DNA of 50,896 nt from Bacteroidota bacterium (GTDB lineage Bacteria > Bacteroidota > Bacteroidia > Bacteroidales > Rikenellaceae): contig JAEZTA010000142.1 in the NCBI GenBank assembly GCA_023443765.1, positions 1 through 50,896 of the forward strand, in the 5' to 3' direction. The position numbers and the translations under genes are program-made. The notes under the pieces are model-generated. The model was given only the letters and a program-made list of their open reading frames with translations, had not been told where the DNA came from and searched no databases. Position 1 is the first letter of the stretch. Each line of letters opens with the position of its first letter. Below are positions 1 through 9,220 of this stretch, one piece after another.

Positions 1-2867
1 ACATGGAGTCGACGAGCAGCAACTCGGGCGGATTCTCCGCCACCATAACTTTCGACATCGACACGGACGCCGACCTGGCGGCCGTTGAGATCCAGAATCG
101 CGTGAAGCAGGCCGAGGCGCGCCTCCCGGCCGAAGTCATCCAGAACGGCATTTCGGTCCAGAAGCAGGCTTCGAGCCGCCTGATGACCATCACGCTCCTT
201 TCAACTGACCCCAAATTCGACGAAATATACCTCTCGAACTACGCCACGCTCAACGTGCTGGACATGCTGCGCCGCGTGAAGGGTGTCGGCAGCGTCTCGA
301 ACGTCGGCAGCCGCTACTACGCCATGCAGATCTGGGTGCAGCCCGACCGGCTGGCCAACCTCGGACTGACGGTGCAGGACCTGCAAAAGGCCCTCAAGGA
401 CCAAAACCGCGAATCGGCAGCAGGCGTACTGGGCCAGCAGCCCATCACGGACCTCGACGTCACGATCCCGATCACCGCCCGCGGCCGTCTTTCGTCGGTG
501 GGTGAGTTCGAGGAGATCGTCATCCGCGCCAATCCCGACGGATCGCTCATCCGCCTGCGCGACGTGGCCCGCGTCTCGCTCGAAGCCTCGTCGTACAGCA
601 CCGAGAGCGGCATCAACGGCGGCAATGCAGCCGTCATGAACATCAACATGCTGCCGGGCGCCAACGCCATGGAAGTTGCACGCGCCGTCCGGGAGACGAT
701 GGACGAAATCAGCCGCAGCTTCCCGGAGGGAATCTCCTACAAGATCCCGTTCGACATGACCTCCTACATCTCGCAGTCGATCAAGGAGGTCTACCATACG
801 CTCTTCGAAGCGCTGCTGCTCGTGATCCTCGTGGTCTTCCTCTCGTTGCAGAACTGGCGCGCGACGCTGATCCCGACCATCGCCGTGCCGATCTCGCTGA
901 TCGGAACCTTTGGCGTGATGCTCGCCTTCGGCTTTTCGCTCAACATGATGACCCTGCTGGGACTGATTCTGGCCATTGGTATCGTCGTCGACGACGCCAT
1001 TGTAGTCGTGGAGGCTGTCGAACGCATTATGAACGAGGAGCACCTTTCGCCCTACGAAGCCACCAAGAAGGCCATGAGCGGACTGGGCGGCGCCATCATC
1101 GCCACGTCGCTGGTGCTGTGCGCCGTGTTCGTCCCCGTGAGCTTCCTTTCGGGCATCACGGGCCAGTTGTACCGGCAGTTCACCATCACGATCGCCGTGT
1201 CGGTGCTGATCTCGACCTTCGTGGCCCTGACGCTCTCGCCGGCCCTCTGCTCCCTGATCCTGCGCCCCGAATCGGGCAAGAAGAAAAACCGTCTGTTCCG
1301 CCGCATCAACCTCTGGCTGGCCAGCGGCAACAAGTTCTACGAAAAGATGATCCGCGGCGGCGTGCGCCACTCGAAACGTATGCTCGCGCTCTTCGGGCTG
1401 ACGCTCGTGGCGCTGTGGCTGCTGAACAAGGTCGTCCCCCAGAGCTTCATGCCGCAGGAGGACCAGGGATATTTCACCGTCGAACTGGAATTGCCTGAAG
1501 GGGCCACGCTCGAACGCACACGTCGCGTGACGGAACGCGCCATGGAGTTCCTGATGTCGTGCGAAGACGTGGAATACGTGCTCAACGTCACGGGTTCGAG
1601 CCCGCGCGTGGGAACCAACCAGTCGCGCAGCCAGCTGACCGTCATCCTCAAACCATGGGACGAACGCAAGACCTCGGACATCCGCAAACTGATGGGCCGC
1701 GTGCGCGAGGAGATGCGGCGTTATCCCGAAAGCAAGGTCTACCTCTCGACCCCGCCCGTCATTCCGGGACTGGGTTCCTCGGGCGGCTTCGAACTGGTGC
1801 TCGAAGCACGCGGAAACGCCTCGTACAGCGACCTGCAACATGCCGTCGACACGTTGCTGTACTACGCGTCGCAGCGCAAGGAGTTGACGGGACTTTCGTC
1901 GTCGATGCAGCAGGATATTCCCCAGCTCTACTTCGATGTGGAGCGCGACAAGGCCCAGATGCTGGGCGTGCCGATGGCCGACATTTTCTCGACGGTCAAA
2001 ACCTTCACGGGATCGGTCTACGTCAACGACTTCAACCTTTTCAACCGCATCTACCGCGTCTACATCCAGGCCGAGGCGCCGTACCGCGCTCACAAGGAAA
2101 ATCTCGGGCTCTTCTTCGTCCGGAGCGCCGACAAGGCGATGATCCCCATCACGTCGCTCGGCACGACCTCCTACACCACGGGCCCGGGTACGATCCGCCG
2201 CTTCAACATGTTCAATGCGGCGACCATCTCGGGTGAGGCGGCACAGGGATACAGTTCGGGGCAGGCTATGGCTATCCTCGAACAGATCGCACGCCGCCAC
2301 CTGCCGGCATCGATCGGCGTCGAGTGGAGCGGCCTTTCCTACCAGGAAAAGCACGTCAGCGGACAAGCAGGGTATGTACTCGCGCTGGCCTTCCTCTTCG
2401 TCTTCCTGTTCCTCGCGGCGCAGTATGAAAGCTGGCTGATCCCCGTGGCGGTGATCCTCTCGCTGCCGATCGCCGGCATCGGGGCCTACCTGGGCAACTG
2501 GGCGTGCGGACTGGAGAACAACATCTACTTCCAGATCGGACTGGTGATGCTGGTGGGTCTGGTGGCCAAAAATGCCATCCTGATCGTCGAGTTCGCCAAA
2601 GACGAGGTCGAAAAGGGGCGCGACACGCTGACGGCAGTCATCATGGCTGCGCACCTGCGTTTCCGCCCGATCGTGATGACCTCGCTGGCCTTCATGCTCG
2701 GCATGATTCCGCTGGTCTTCGCCAGCGGTCCCGGATCGGCCAGCCGCCAGGGTATCGGTACGGGCGTATTCTTCGGTATGCTCGTGGCGATCACCGTCGG
2801 TATCGTCTTCGTGCCGCTCTTCTTCGTCTGGGTTTACAAAGTGAAAGAAAAATGGTCAAAACGATGA
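1..2867 (+). CDS. RND (HAE1/AcrB-like) multidrug efflux permease, 5' end cut by window
   Basis: Inner-membrane proton/drug antiporter subunit of a tripartite pump. The reading frame is open at the left edge, so the start lies outside the window. The paired proton-relay aspartates of the fourth membrane helix (motif GIVVDDAIVVVEAVER) fall at visible residues 330-331. In E. coli AcrB they are residues 407-408, so roughly 75-80 N-terminal residues are missing. The later relay motif LVGLVAKNAILIVEFAKD is present near the C-terminus, and both porter halves and 12-helix architecture are otherwise intact over 954 visible residues. The stop codon overlaps the start of the outer-membrane channel gene (ATGA), so the two are translationally coupled. 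The adaptor gene presumably lies upstream, outside the window. The substrate cannot be told from the sequence. Confidence 0.95.
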   Translation, partial: MESTSSNSGGFSATITFDIDTDADLAAVEIQNRVKQAEARLPAEVIQNGISVQKQASSRLMTITLLSTDPKFDEIYLSNYATLNVLDMLRRVKGVGSVSNVGSRYYAMQIWVQPDRLANLGLTVQDLQKALKDQNRESAAGVLGQQPITDLDVTIPITARGRLSSVGEFEEIVIRANPDGSLIRLRDVARVSLEASSYSTESGINGGNAAVMNINMLPGANAMEVARAVRETMDEISRSFPEGISYKIPFDMTSYISQSIKEVYHTLFEALLLVILVVFLSLQNWRATLIPTIAVPISLIGTFGVMLAFGFSLNMMTLLGLILAIGIVVDDAIVVVEAVERIMNEEHLSPYEATKKAMSGLGGAIIATSLVLCAVFVPVSFLSGITGQLYRQFTITIAVSVLISTFVALTLSPALCSLILRPESGKKKNRLFRRINLWLASGNKFYEKMIRGGVRHSKRMLALFGLTLVALWLLNKVVPQSFMPQEDQGYFTVELELPEGATLERTRRVTERAMEFLMSCEDVEYVLNVTGSSPRVGTNQSRSQLTVILKPWDERKTSDIRKLMGRVREEMRRYPESKVYLSTPPVIPGLGSSGGFELVLEARGNASYSDLQHAVDTLLYYASQRKELTGLSSSMQQDIPQLYFDVERDKAQMLGVPMADIFSTVKTFTGSVYVNDFNLFNRIYRVYIQAEAPYRAHKENLGLFFVRSADKAMIPITSLGTTSYTTGPGTIRRFNMFNAATISGEAAQGYSSGQAMAILEQIARRHLPASIGVEWSGLSYQEKHVSGQAGYVLALAFLFVFLFLAAQYESWLIPVAVILSLPIAGIGAYLGNWACGLENNIYFQIGLVMLVGLVAKNAILIVEFAKDEVEKGRDTLTAVIMAAHLRFRPIVMTSLAFMLGMIPLVFASGPGSASRQGIGTGVFFGMLVAITVGIVFVPLFFVWVYKVKEKWSKR

Positions 2868-4261
2868 AACGAAGCACAATATATCTATTCGCCGCACTGC
2901 TGTTACTGGCAGCAGGCAGTTGCTCCGTGCAGAAGAAATGCAAAGCCCCGGAACTCGACATGCCCGCCCAGATCGTCGCAGGGCAAAGCGATTCGCTGAC
3001 ACTGAGCGACCGGAAGTGGTGGGAGGTTTACACCGACACGACGCTCTGCACGCTGATCAGCCGTACGCTCGACCGCAACCGCAACATGCTCTCGGCCGAA
3101 GCCCGCATCCGCCAGTTGGAGGAACTCTACCGCGTGAGCAAAGCCGCACGGCTGCCGACGCTCAGCGGACTGGTCCTCGCCGACAATGAAACCAACGATT
3201 ACTACGGCGAAGCGCACAAGAGCGACGCCGAATTCAGCGTCAAGGCCACCCTGAGCTGGGAGGCCGACCTGTGGGGCAGCCTGCGCTGGGCCAAACGCAA
3301 AGGCGCTGCCGAATACCTCGCCTCGGTCGAGGCGGCGCGCGCCGTGCAGATGACACTCGTCGCCGAAGTCGCCACGGCCTACTTCGAACTGGTGGCTCTG
3401 GATCACGAACTGGGCGTCGTACGCCGCACGGTAGAGACCCGCGAGGAGAGCGTGCGCCAGGCAAAACTGCGTTTCGAAGGCGGTTTGACCTCCGAAACGG
3501 CTTACCAGCAGGCGAAGGTCGAACTGGCGAGCGCCTCGGCGCTGATCCCTGACCTCGAACTGCGCATCGCCCAGAAGGAGAACCAGATTTCGGTGCTTGC
3601 CGGTAAATACCCCTCGCGCGTGGTGCGTTCAAAAATGGACATGAACGTCCGGATGCCCGACTCGCTGCCCGTGGGCCTGCCCTCAACGCTGCTCCAACGG
3701 CGTCCCGACGTGCGGCAGAGCGAGCAGAATCTCAAGGCGGCGATGGCCGCTGCGGGCGTAGCCTATGCCGACCGGTTCCCGCGGCTGACGATCAGCCTGA
3801 CGGGAGGCCTCGAAAATGATGCGCTCAAAGGGCTGATCAATTCACCCTTCTCCTATGCCGTCGGGACCCTCACCGGACCGCTGTTCGCCTTCGGGTCGAA
3901 ACGCGCGAAATACCGGGCGGCGCTGGCCGCCTACGACCAGGCGCGACTGGCTTACGAGCAGAAGGTACTGGAGGTTTTCCGCGAGGTGAACGACGCCGTG
4001 GTCGCCTACCGCAACATGCGCAAGACAGCCGAACTGAAATTCCACCTCAAGGAGGCGGCCCGGCAATATGTCGTATTGGCCAAGTTGCAGTATATCAACG
4101 GAGTGATTCGCTATATCGACGTACTCGACGCCCAGCGTAAATTCTTCGACGCACAGGTCGAGGAGGGTAAGGCGGTGCGCAACGAGCACCTCGCGCTGGT
4201 GGGGCTATACAAGGCCCTCGGCGGCGGATGGCAACCGTCGGATATTGCAAAAAAGGGTTGA
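2864..4261 (+). CDS. TolC-like outer-membrane efflux lipoprotein (NodT/OprM family)
   Basis: Outer-membrane channel of the RND pump encoded just upstream; 465 residues. It begins with a lipoprotein signal (charged MKR, hydrophobic core, lipobox AAGSC), so the mature N-terminus should be an acylated cysteine. The rest shows the two repeated OMF halves, with the typical segments RNMLSAEARIRQLEELYRVSKAARLP and, in the second half, LLQRRPDVRQSEQNLKAA. The start was chosen at the ATG that overlaps the RND stop codon, because it gives the signal peptide directly; a longer in-frame reading upstream lies inside the RND gene. The stop codon sits inside the shared hairpin terminator with the Crp/Fnr gene. 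Confidence 0.93.
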   Translation: MKRSTIYLFAALLLLAAGSCSVQKKCKAPELDMPAQIVAGQSDSLTLSDRKWWEVYTDTTLCTLISRTLDRNRNMLSAEARIRQLEELYRVSKAARLPTLSGLVLADNETNDYYGEAHKSDAEFSVKATLSWEADLWGSLRWAKRKGAAEYLASVEAARAVQMTLVAEVATAYFELVALDHELGVVRRTVETREESVRQAKLRFEGGLTSETAYQQAKVELASASALIPDLELRIAQKENQISVLAGKYPSRVVRSKMDMNVRMPDSLPVGLPSTLLQRRPDVRQSEQNLKAAMAAAGVAYADRFPRLTISLTGGLENDALKGLINSPFSYAVGTLTGPLFAFGSKRAKYRAALAAYDQARLAYEQKVLEVFREVNDAVVAYRNMRKTAELKFHLKEAARQYVVLAKLQYINGVIRYIDVLDAQRKFFDAQVEEGKAVRNEHLALVGLYKALGGGWQPSDIAKKG

Positions 4262-4283
4262 CCGTCGTGGTCAACCCTTTTTC
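4250..4283. terminator. Bidirectional terminator shared by convergent genes
   Basis: A perfect 9-bp stem GGGTTGACC / GGTCAACCC with a 5-nt loop is flanked by A5 on the left and T5 on the right, so it can end transcripts from both sides. The TGA of the outer-membrane channel (4259-4261) and the TGA of the Crp/Fnr gene (4271-4273, minus strand) both lie inside the stem. Confidence 0.9.
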
Positions 4284-4849
4284 TTGCCCAGCTTGGCCCG
4301 GATGCGGCTCAGCGACTGCGGCGTAATCCAGAGGTAAGAGGCGATATGCTTTAGGGGCACGTATTGCAGTAACTCGGGGCTCTCTTCCATCAGCGTCCGG
4401 TAGCGCTCTTCAGCCCGCGGGGCGCCGCCTGAGAGAATCCAGTTTTCGAGGCCGAGGAACTGCTGTTCGAAGAGCCTCCGGCCAAAGTTGGCCGCCTCGA
4501 CCGATTCGGCGAAAAAAGCCTCCAGGTCGGCTTTGGAAATGCCGTAAAGCTCGCCGTCGCACATCGCTTCGATGGAGATTCTCGAAGTTTCGTTCCCGAC
4601 ATATCCCCATGTTGAAAAAAGCGCCTCGCCCTCGGCGGCGAACCAGACCGAGACATCCACCCCGTCGTCGAAATAGTGCCCCAGCCAGATGCCACGGCTG
4701 ACGATGTAGAAATCGGGGTTCCGCTCGCCCTGGCGGACGACACATTCCCCTTTGCGGAACGTACGCCGCTCCATCCGGTCGATCAGCCGCCCGCAATCCG
4801 CCGCAGGCAGGTTGTATTTCCTGCTGAATTTCTCGATAAATGCCCCCAT
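4271..4849 (-). CDS. Crp/Fnr-family transcriptional regulator
   Basis: A 192-residue regulator with an N-terminal cyclic-nucleotide-type beta-barrel (about residues 20-110) and a short C-terminal helix-turn-helix. The recognition region is PLKHIASYLWITPQSLSRIR, near residues 164-183, followed by a basic tail. There is no FNR-type cysteine cluster, and the effector-pocket residues of E. coli Crp are not conserved, so it is not expected to bind an Fe-S cluster; its ligand is unknown. Bacteroidota carry many such short Crp-like proteins, often beside the transporters they control. Here it is followed, on the same strand and upstream, by a MATE exporter, and it faces an RND pump, so control of drug export is a reasonable inference. 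Confidence 0.88.
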   Translation of the reverse strand: MGAFIEKFSRKYNLPAADCGRLIDRMERRTFRKGECVVRQGERNPDFYIVSRGIWLGHYFDDGVDVSVWFAAEGEALFSTWGYVGNETSRISIEAMCDGELYGISKADLEAFFAESVEAANFGRRLFEQQFLGLENWILSGGAPRAEERYRTLMEESPELLQYVPLKHIASYLWITPQSLSRIRAKLGKKKG

Positions 4850-4884
4850 GCCTTACAAGGTTTGAGGCAGTAAAGATAGTGAAA

Positions 4885-6240
4885 TTATCGGGCCGCCACA
4901 AGCCGCCTCGTTCGCCAGTAGATCGCCGCAACGACTGCGAAGGTGAGCACCTCGGCCAGCGGCACGGCCAGCCAGATACCTTCGACGCCCAACAGCAGGG
5001 GCATTCCGAAGAAGCAGAGGATCATGAAGACGAATCCCCGCAGGACGGTCACCGCCATCGCCGGGCGGGGTCGCTCGACGCTCTGGAAATAGCCGATCGA
5101 GACGATATTCACCGCGAAGAAGACGAATCCCGAGGCGAAGAGCGGCAGCCCCCGGACGGCAATGTCGTAAGCCGGGTAGGAACTGTCGATGAACATCGCC
5201 ACGATCCAGCGGCTGAACAACGCCGTGACTCCGAAGAACGCCAGCCCGGCCACCACGGCCGTCACCAGCGACAGCCGGAAAGCCTTCCGCACCCGTACGG
5301 CATTACCCGCTCCGAAATTGTAGCTCAGAATCGGCTGGGCCGACTGTCCGATGGCGTTGTAGACCATAAAGATGATCGGGAAGAAGTAGCAGGCGATGCT
5401 GTACGCCGCCACGCCGTCCTCGCCCAGATAGCGGATGAAGACGTAGTTCCCGGCGAACATCATCGTAGCGATAGCCCCTTCGCAAAGGAAGGTCGAAAGC
5501 CCCAGCCGGCACATGTAACCCACGTTGCGAAGGGTCAGGCGCATGCTTTTGCGGCTCGTCTTCACACGGCACAAGCGTATGACATTGCGGCGGCGGCTCA
5601 GGTAGACGAGGATCATCGCCGCACCTACGATATAGCCCAGGCTCGTGGCCAGCGCCGCACCCATCATGCCCCAGCCGAAGACGAAGATAAAGACATAGTC
5701 CAGCACGATGTTGATGACGGCAGGAACCGCATTGCAGAGCATCGCATAGTTAGGCGATCCGTCGAGCCGAATGAAGAACATACCCGAACTGAGCAACGCA
5801 CTGAACGGCAGGAACGGCGCAAACCAGTGCATGTATTCCACCGCCAGCGGAAGGAGCCGCTCGGAGCTGCCCAGCAGCAGGGCCACCTCACGGGCATAAA
5901 AGGTGAGCACAAAACTGTACGCCGCGAGCAGGAGCGACGACACCACGACGGCCTGCGTGACATTGATGCGCGCCGCCTTGACCTTCCCCTGCGAGAGGTG
6001 GATCGACGCCACGACCGAGGCCCCGACGCCGAACATCAGTCCGACGCCCGTACTGATCAGGAACAGCGGCGCGGTGATGTTGACCGCAGCCAGGGCATCG
6101 CTGCCAATACCGCGTCCCACGAAAATTCCGTCCGTAATCACGAAGACGGCCGAGAAAACCATCCCCAGGACGGTGGGGATCAGCAGTTTCCGAAATAACT
6201 TCGGAATCTCCATGTTGCCGAAATCGATACTGTCTTTCAT
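4885..6240 (-). CDS. MATE-family multidrug/cation antiporter
   Basis: Integral membrane exporter of 451 residues with 12 predicted helices in two MatE halves. The first half begins KLFRKLLIPTVLGMVFSAV and contains the GIGSDALAAVNITAPLF segment. The second half contains the equivalent GEDGVAAYSIACYFFPIIF segment, the usual signature of the internal duplication. I chose the ATG at 6240 because it starts right before the first helix; the reading frame stays open upstream without family similarity. The gene precedes the Crp/Fnr gene on the same strand (35-bp gap), so the two may be co-transcribed. A -7-like TAtcTTTG and an inverted-repeat cluster lie just upstream. Confidence 0.92.
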   Translation of the reverse strand: MKDSIDFGNMEIPKLFRKLLIPTVLGMVFSAVFVITDGIFVGRGIGSDALAAVNITAPLFLISTGVGLMFGVGASVVASIHLSQGKVKAARINVTQAVVVSSLLLAAYSFVLTFYAREVALLLGSSERLLPLAVEYMHWFAPFLPFSALLSSGMFFIRLDGSPNYAMLCNAVPAVINIVLDYVFIFVFGWGMMGAALATSLGYIVGAAMILVYLSRRRNVIRLCRVKTSRKSMRLTLRNVGYMCRLGLSTFLCEGAIATMMFAGNYVFIRYLGEDGVAAYSIACYFFPIIFMVYNAIGQSAQPILSYNFGAGNAVRVRKAFRLSLVTAVVAGLAFFGVTALFSRWIVAMFIDSSYPAYDIAVRGLPLFASGFVFFAVNIVSIGYFQSVERPRPAMAVTVLRGFVFMILCFFGMPLLLGVEGIWLAVPLAEVLTFAVVAAIYWRTRRLVAAR

Positions 6241-6260
6241 TGTATTTATTTTTTGGAATG

Positions 6261-6304
6261 CAAAGATACGTGCTTCCCGGCAGGTAAAAGTTACCAAATG
6301 GTAA
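6261..6304 (-). promoter_or_regulatory. Promoter and putative operator upstream of the MATE gene
   Basis: On the minus strand 6268-6261 reads TATCTTTG, matching the Bacteroidota -7 element. Immediately upstream, 6283-6304 reads GGTAA-AAG-TTACC-AAAT-GGTAA, two overlapping perfect inverted repeats, a typical site for a dimeric regulator. The -33 box is not clear at the usual spacing. Confidence 0.55.
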
Positions 6305-6332
6305 AAAAATCCCCTCCGGAAGGAGGGGATTT
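6302..6332 (-). terminator. Intrinsic terminator after the Fe-S aldo/keto reductase gene
   Basis: An 11-bp stem (6307-6317 with 6322-6332), loop of 4 nt, followed on the minus strand by T7. It ends the five-gene redox cluster. Confidence 0.9.
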
Positions 6333-6343
6333 CAGGGCGGGAA

Positions 6344-7726
6344 TCAGAGCGTTCCCTGCTTGAGTTGTTCGACGAAATGGTCGATGCGGCGGAGTTGCTG
6401 CGGGATCTTGATCGACTGCGGGCAATGCGACACACACTGGTCGCAGCCGATGCAATGGCTGGCCTGCCGGAGTTTGGGAACCGAGCGGTCGTACCCGATA
6501 AGGAACGCCCGCCGGGCCTCGCGGTAGGCGGGGTCCTGCTGGTCCTTGGGAACGTTACCCTCGTTCACGCAGCGGTTGTAGTGGGCGAAGATCGCCGGGA
6601 TGTCCAGTCCATAGGGGCAGGGCATGCAGTACTGACACTCGGTGCAGGGCACGGTAGGGTATTTGAGCATCAGTTGCGCGGTGTCCTCCAGCAGTTCGAA
6701 ATCCGCAGGCATCAGGGGCTCCAGCGGCGAATAGGTGCGGATATTGTCCTGCAAATGTTCCATGTAGGTCATGCCGCTCAGCACAGTCAGCACCCCGGGA
6801 TAAGAACCCGCATAGCGGAAAGCCCACGAGGCGATGCTCCCGGTCGGGCGGCGTTCCTTGAGCCGTTCGACCAGGTGGTCGTTCAGCCGCGACAGGCGGC
6901 CGCCGAGCAAAGGTTCCATGATAACGGCCGGGATACCGCGCTTCTCCAACTCGCCGTAAAGGTACTCGGCATTGACGTTGCGGCCCGAAGCGTGCTTCCA
7001 GTCGACGTAATTCATCTGTATCTGCACGAAGTCCCACTTCGCCTGCCCGTTGTCGTGCATCGCCAGCAGGTGATCGAAGACCTTCTGCTCGCCATGGAAC
7101 GACCACCCGAGGTTACGGATACGCCCCGCTTCACGTTCGCGGAGCAGGAAATCGAGGATGCCGTTGTCGATATAACGTTCGTTAAAGGTCTCGATACCTT
7201 TGCCGCCGCCCACGGAGTGGAGCAGGTAGTAGTCGAGGTAATCGACCTGCAGGTCGGCGAACGACTGCCGGTACATGGCCAGCGAGTTCTCGCGCGTGGG
7301 ATTCGAAAAGTTGGACATCTTCGTGGCAATGAAGACCTTGTCGCGCGGATGGCGTTTGAGGGCGATGCCCGTCGATTTCTCGGAAAAACCCTGGATGTAG
7401 ACGGGTGACGTATCGAAATAATTGACCCCGTGCGCAATGGCGTAGTCAACCAGTTCATTCACAGCCTCCTGGTCAATAACATTGCCGTCGGCGGCAGGGT
7501 TTTCCAGCAGCGGCCAGCGCATACATCCGTAGCCCAGCAGCGACACCCGGTCGCCCGTCGAAGGGCAGTCACGGTAGGTCATCGCATCGGTCGGGACCTC
7601 CCCGACAGCAGCCGTTTTTTCGGCTCCGCCTTTGGTTTTACAGCCGTAAAGCCCGGCGGTCGCGGCGGCTGCGCCGACCCCGAATGTTTTCAGGAATTCC
7701 CGGCGGTCTATCTTTTTCTTCTCCAT
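6344..7726 (-). CDS. Tat-exported aldo/keto reductase with C-terminal 4Fe-4S ferredoxin domain
   Basis: A 460-residue oxidoreductase. The N-terminus is a twin-arginine signal (DRREFLKTFG at residues 7-16) followed by an Ala-rich core and a cysteine at 29, so it may be a Tat-exported lipoprotein. Residues 50-350 form an aldo/keto reductase barrel with the catalytic tetrad candidates D105, Y110, K136 and H170. Two cysteine clusters follow: CTECQYCMPCP (361-371) and CIGCDQCVSHCP (425-436), which fit one or two [4Fe-4S] clusters. It is the last gene of the redox cluster, 12 bp after the polyferredoxin gene. The likely electron partner is therefore the polyferredoxin; the substrate is unknown. Confidence 0.9.
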   Translation of the reverse strand: MEKKKIDRREFLKTFGVGAAAATAGLYGCKTKGGAEKTAAVGEVPTDAMTYRDCPSTGDRVSLLGYGCMRWPLLENPAADGNVIDQEAVNELVDYAIAHGVNYFDTSPVYIQGFSEKSTGIALKRHPRDKVFIATKMSNFSNPTRENSLAMYRQSFADLQVDYLDYYLLHSVGGGKGIETFNERYIDNGILDFLLREREAGRIRNLGWSFHGEQKVFDHLLAMHDNGQAKWDFVQIQMNYVDWKHASGRNVNAEYLYGELEKRGIPAVIMEPLLGGRLSRLNDHLVERLKERRPTGSIASWAFRYAGSYPGVLTVLSGMTYMEHLQDNIRTYSPLEPLMPADFELLEDTAQLMLKYPTVPCTECQYCMPCPYGLDIPAIFAHYNRCVNEGNVPKDQQDPAYREARRAFLIGYDRSVPKLRQASHCIGCDQCVSHCPQSIKIPQQLRRIDHFVEQLKQGTL

Positions 7727-7738
7727 GAATTGACGTTT

Positions 7739-9220
7739 TTAAACGGTTCTGTGGCGCTCGTGGCCTTCGACATAAATGGCGCTGAACGGACGCGCCGGGC
7801 AGAGGTTCTCGCAGGCTCCGCAGCCGATGCAGCGCTCCTCGTTCACGGCGGGAATGCGCGGCGACTTCGGGTCGTCGGGATCGCGGTGCACCATCTTGAT
7901 CGCCCCGGTGGGGCAATGCCGTGCACAGTTGTTGCAGGTCACGCCGTCGGTGTTGACCACGCAATTCGCTGGTATCCACACGGCATGGCCGATCTGGATC
8001 GACGATTTTTCGGCAAGACTGGTCAGGTGAATGGCGTCCGTAGGGCATACCTCGGCACACTTGGCGCACTCCGGGCGGCAGTAACCGCGTTCAAACGACA
8101 TTTCGGGCTGCATCAGGGTCATCAGTTTGCCCGACGGGCGCAGCACCTGGTTGGGGCACACCGAAACACAGAGCTGGCACCCCGTACAATGAGCATTGAA
8201 ATGCCGCAGGCTCCGCGCTCCCGGCGGCACGATGGGAGTGGCGCGGTTGGGAACCTTCTTGTCGACGATCACGGCCAGTCCGCCGTCGACCTTCTTCTCC
8301 TGCGCACGGAGCGCGGAGTAGGCGAGGACGCCGGCCAGCCCCAGGAATTTGCGGCGGGCGGCATCGGTCGTGGGTTTCGAAGACCCGGAAGCCGCGGAGG
8401 ATTTCGGACGCCGCAGCGTATAGGTGATAGCTCCCTGACGGCAGTTTTCGAGGCAGTCCATGCAGGCGACACAGCGGCTGTAATCGATCTTATGGGCCGC
8501 CGGGTCGATGCACGACGCCTTGCAGTTGCGGGCGCAAAGTTTACAGCCGTTACATTTCGAGGTGTCGAAATGCGGCTTGAACAGCGAGTAGCGGGAGAGA
8601 GCGCCCAGCACCGTACCTACCGGACAGATCGTATTGCAGTAGGTCCGCCCGCTGCGCCACGCGAGGATGAAAAGTACAACGAATGTCACGATGGCGATGA
8701 GGAACGTGGGGAGCCCCTTCATCCAGACATCGACCGAATAGAAGGCATAGCTGTCCATGCGTTCGGCCAGATAGGCCAGCAGGTTATTGCCCCACGCATA
8801 GGCCGGAGCCAGCAGATTCGAGGCAATGCGGCCATAGGCGCTGTAAGGTTCCAGCAGCGAACCGAAGCCCGCCAGCAGCAGCAGCACAAACACGACGAAC
8901 ATACCCCAACGCAGCCACGTGAGAGCCGAAGAGTAGCTGAAGCGGTTCCGGTGCTTTTTGCGTTTCCCGGAGGCCCACGAAACGAGGTCCTGCATGACGC
9001 CCAGCGGGCAGATGACCGAACAGTAAATGCGGCCGAAAAGAAGGGTCAGAATCACGAGGAACACCACGACACCGACATTCAGGGCCAGCAGGGCGGGCAG
9101 GAACTGGATTTTGGCCATCCAGTCGAACCACGCGTGGAGCGTCCCGGTAAAATCGAGGAACAGCAGCGTGATCAACACAAAGAAAAGGGCCGCAGCCGCA
9201 ATTCGGATTTTTCGTAACAT
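7739..9220 (-). CDS. NapH/CcoG-like membrane polyferredoxin with fused ferredoxin domain
   Basis: A 493-residue membrane electron-transfer protein. The first 190 residues hold about four or five membrane helices with two CxxxCP motifs (C67-C71 and C195-C199), the hallmark of NapH/CcoG-type quinol-side anchors. Residues 223-260 carry two 4Fe-4S motifs (CNGCKLC, CVACMDCLENC). Residues 289-304 read ARRKFLGLAGVLAYSA, like a Tat signal embedded in the middle of the protein. The remainder is a NapG-like ferredoxin with cysteine clusters near 345-355, 381-392, 420-436 and 464-475. Family knowledge suggests it moves electrons from the quinone pool to or across the membrane. It sits between the flavodoxin-like gene and the Fe-S aldo/keto reductase gene. 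Confidence 0.9.
   Translation of the reverse strand: MLRKIRIAAAALFFVLITLLFLDFTGTLHAWFDWMAKIQFLPALLALNVGVVVFLVILTLLFGRIYCSVICPLGVMQDLVSWASGKRKKHRNRFSYSSALTWLRWGMFVVFVLLLLAGFGSLLEPYSAYGRIASNLLAPAYAWGNNLLAYLAERMDSYAFYSVDVWMKGLPTFLIAIVTFVVLFILAWRSGRTYCNTICPVGTVLGALSRYSLFKPHFDTSKCNGCKLCARNCKASCIDPAAHKIDYSRCVACMDCLENCRQGAITYTLRRPKSSAASGSSKPTTDAARRKFLGLAGVLAYSALRAQEKKVDGGLAVIVDKKVPNRATPIVPPGARSLRHFNAHCTGCQLCVSVCPNQVLRPSGKLMTLMQPEMSFERGYCRPECAKCAEVCPTDAIHLTSLAEKSSIQIGHAVWIPANCVVNTDGVTCNNCARHCPTGAIKMVHRDPDDPKSPRIPAVNEERCIGCGACENLCPARPFSAIYVEGHERHRTV

Noticed and set aside
201..2654. 817-codon open frame antisense to the RND gene
   Set aside because: It is the complement shadow of a GC-rich coding frame: no signal, no family features, many Arg/His/Gln/Asp runs. 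The plus-strand RND protein is certain.
4840..6198. 452-codon plus-strand frame antisense to the MATE gene
   Set aside because: Arg/His/Asp/Gln-rich with no fold features; the minus-strand product is a clear MATE transporter.
7012..7458. Frame-shifted fragments inside the Fe-S aldo/keto reductase gene
   Set aside because: Overlapping frames exist in both directions, but the 460-codon frame is intact with all motifs in order, so there is no frameshift.
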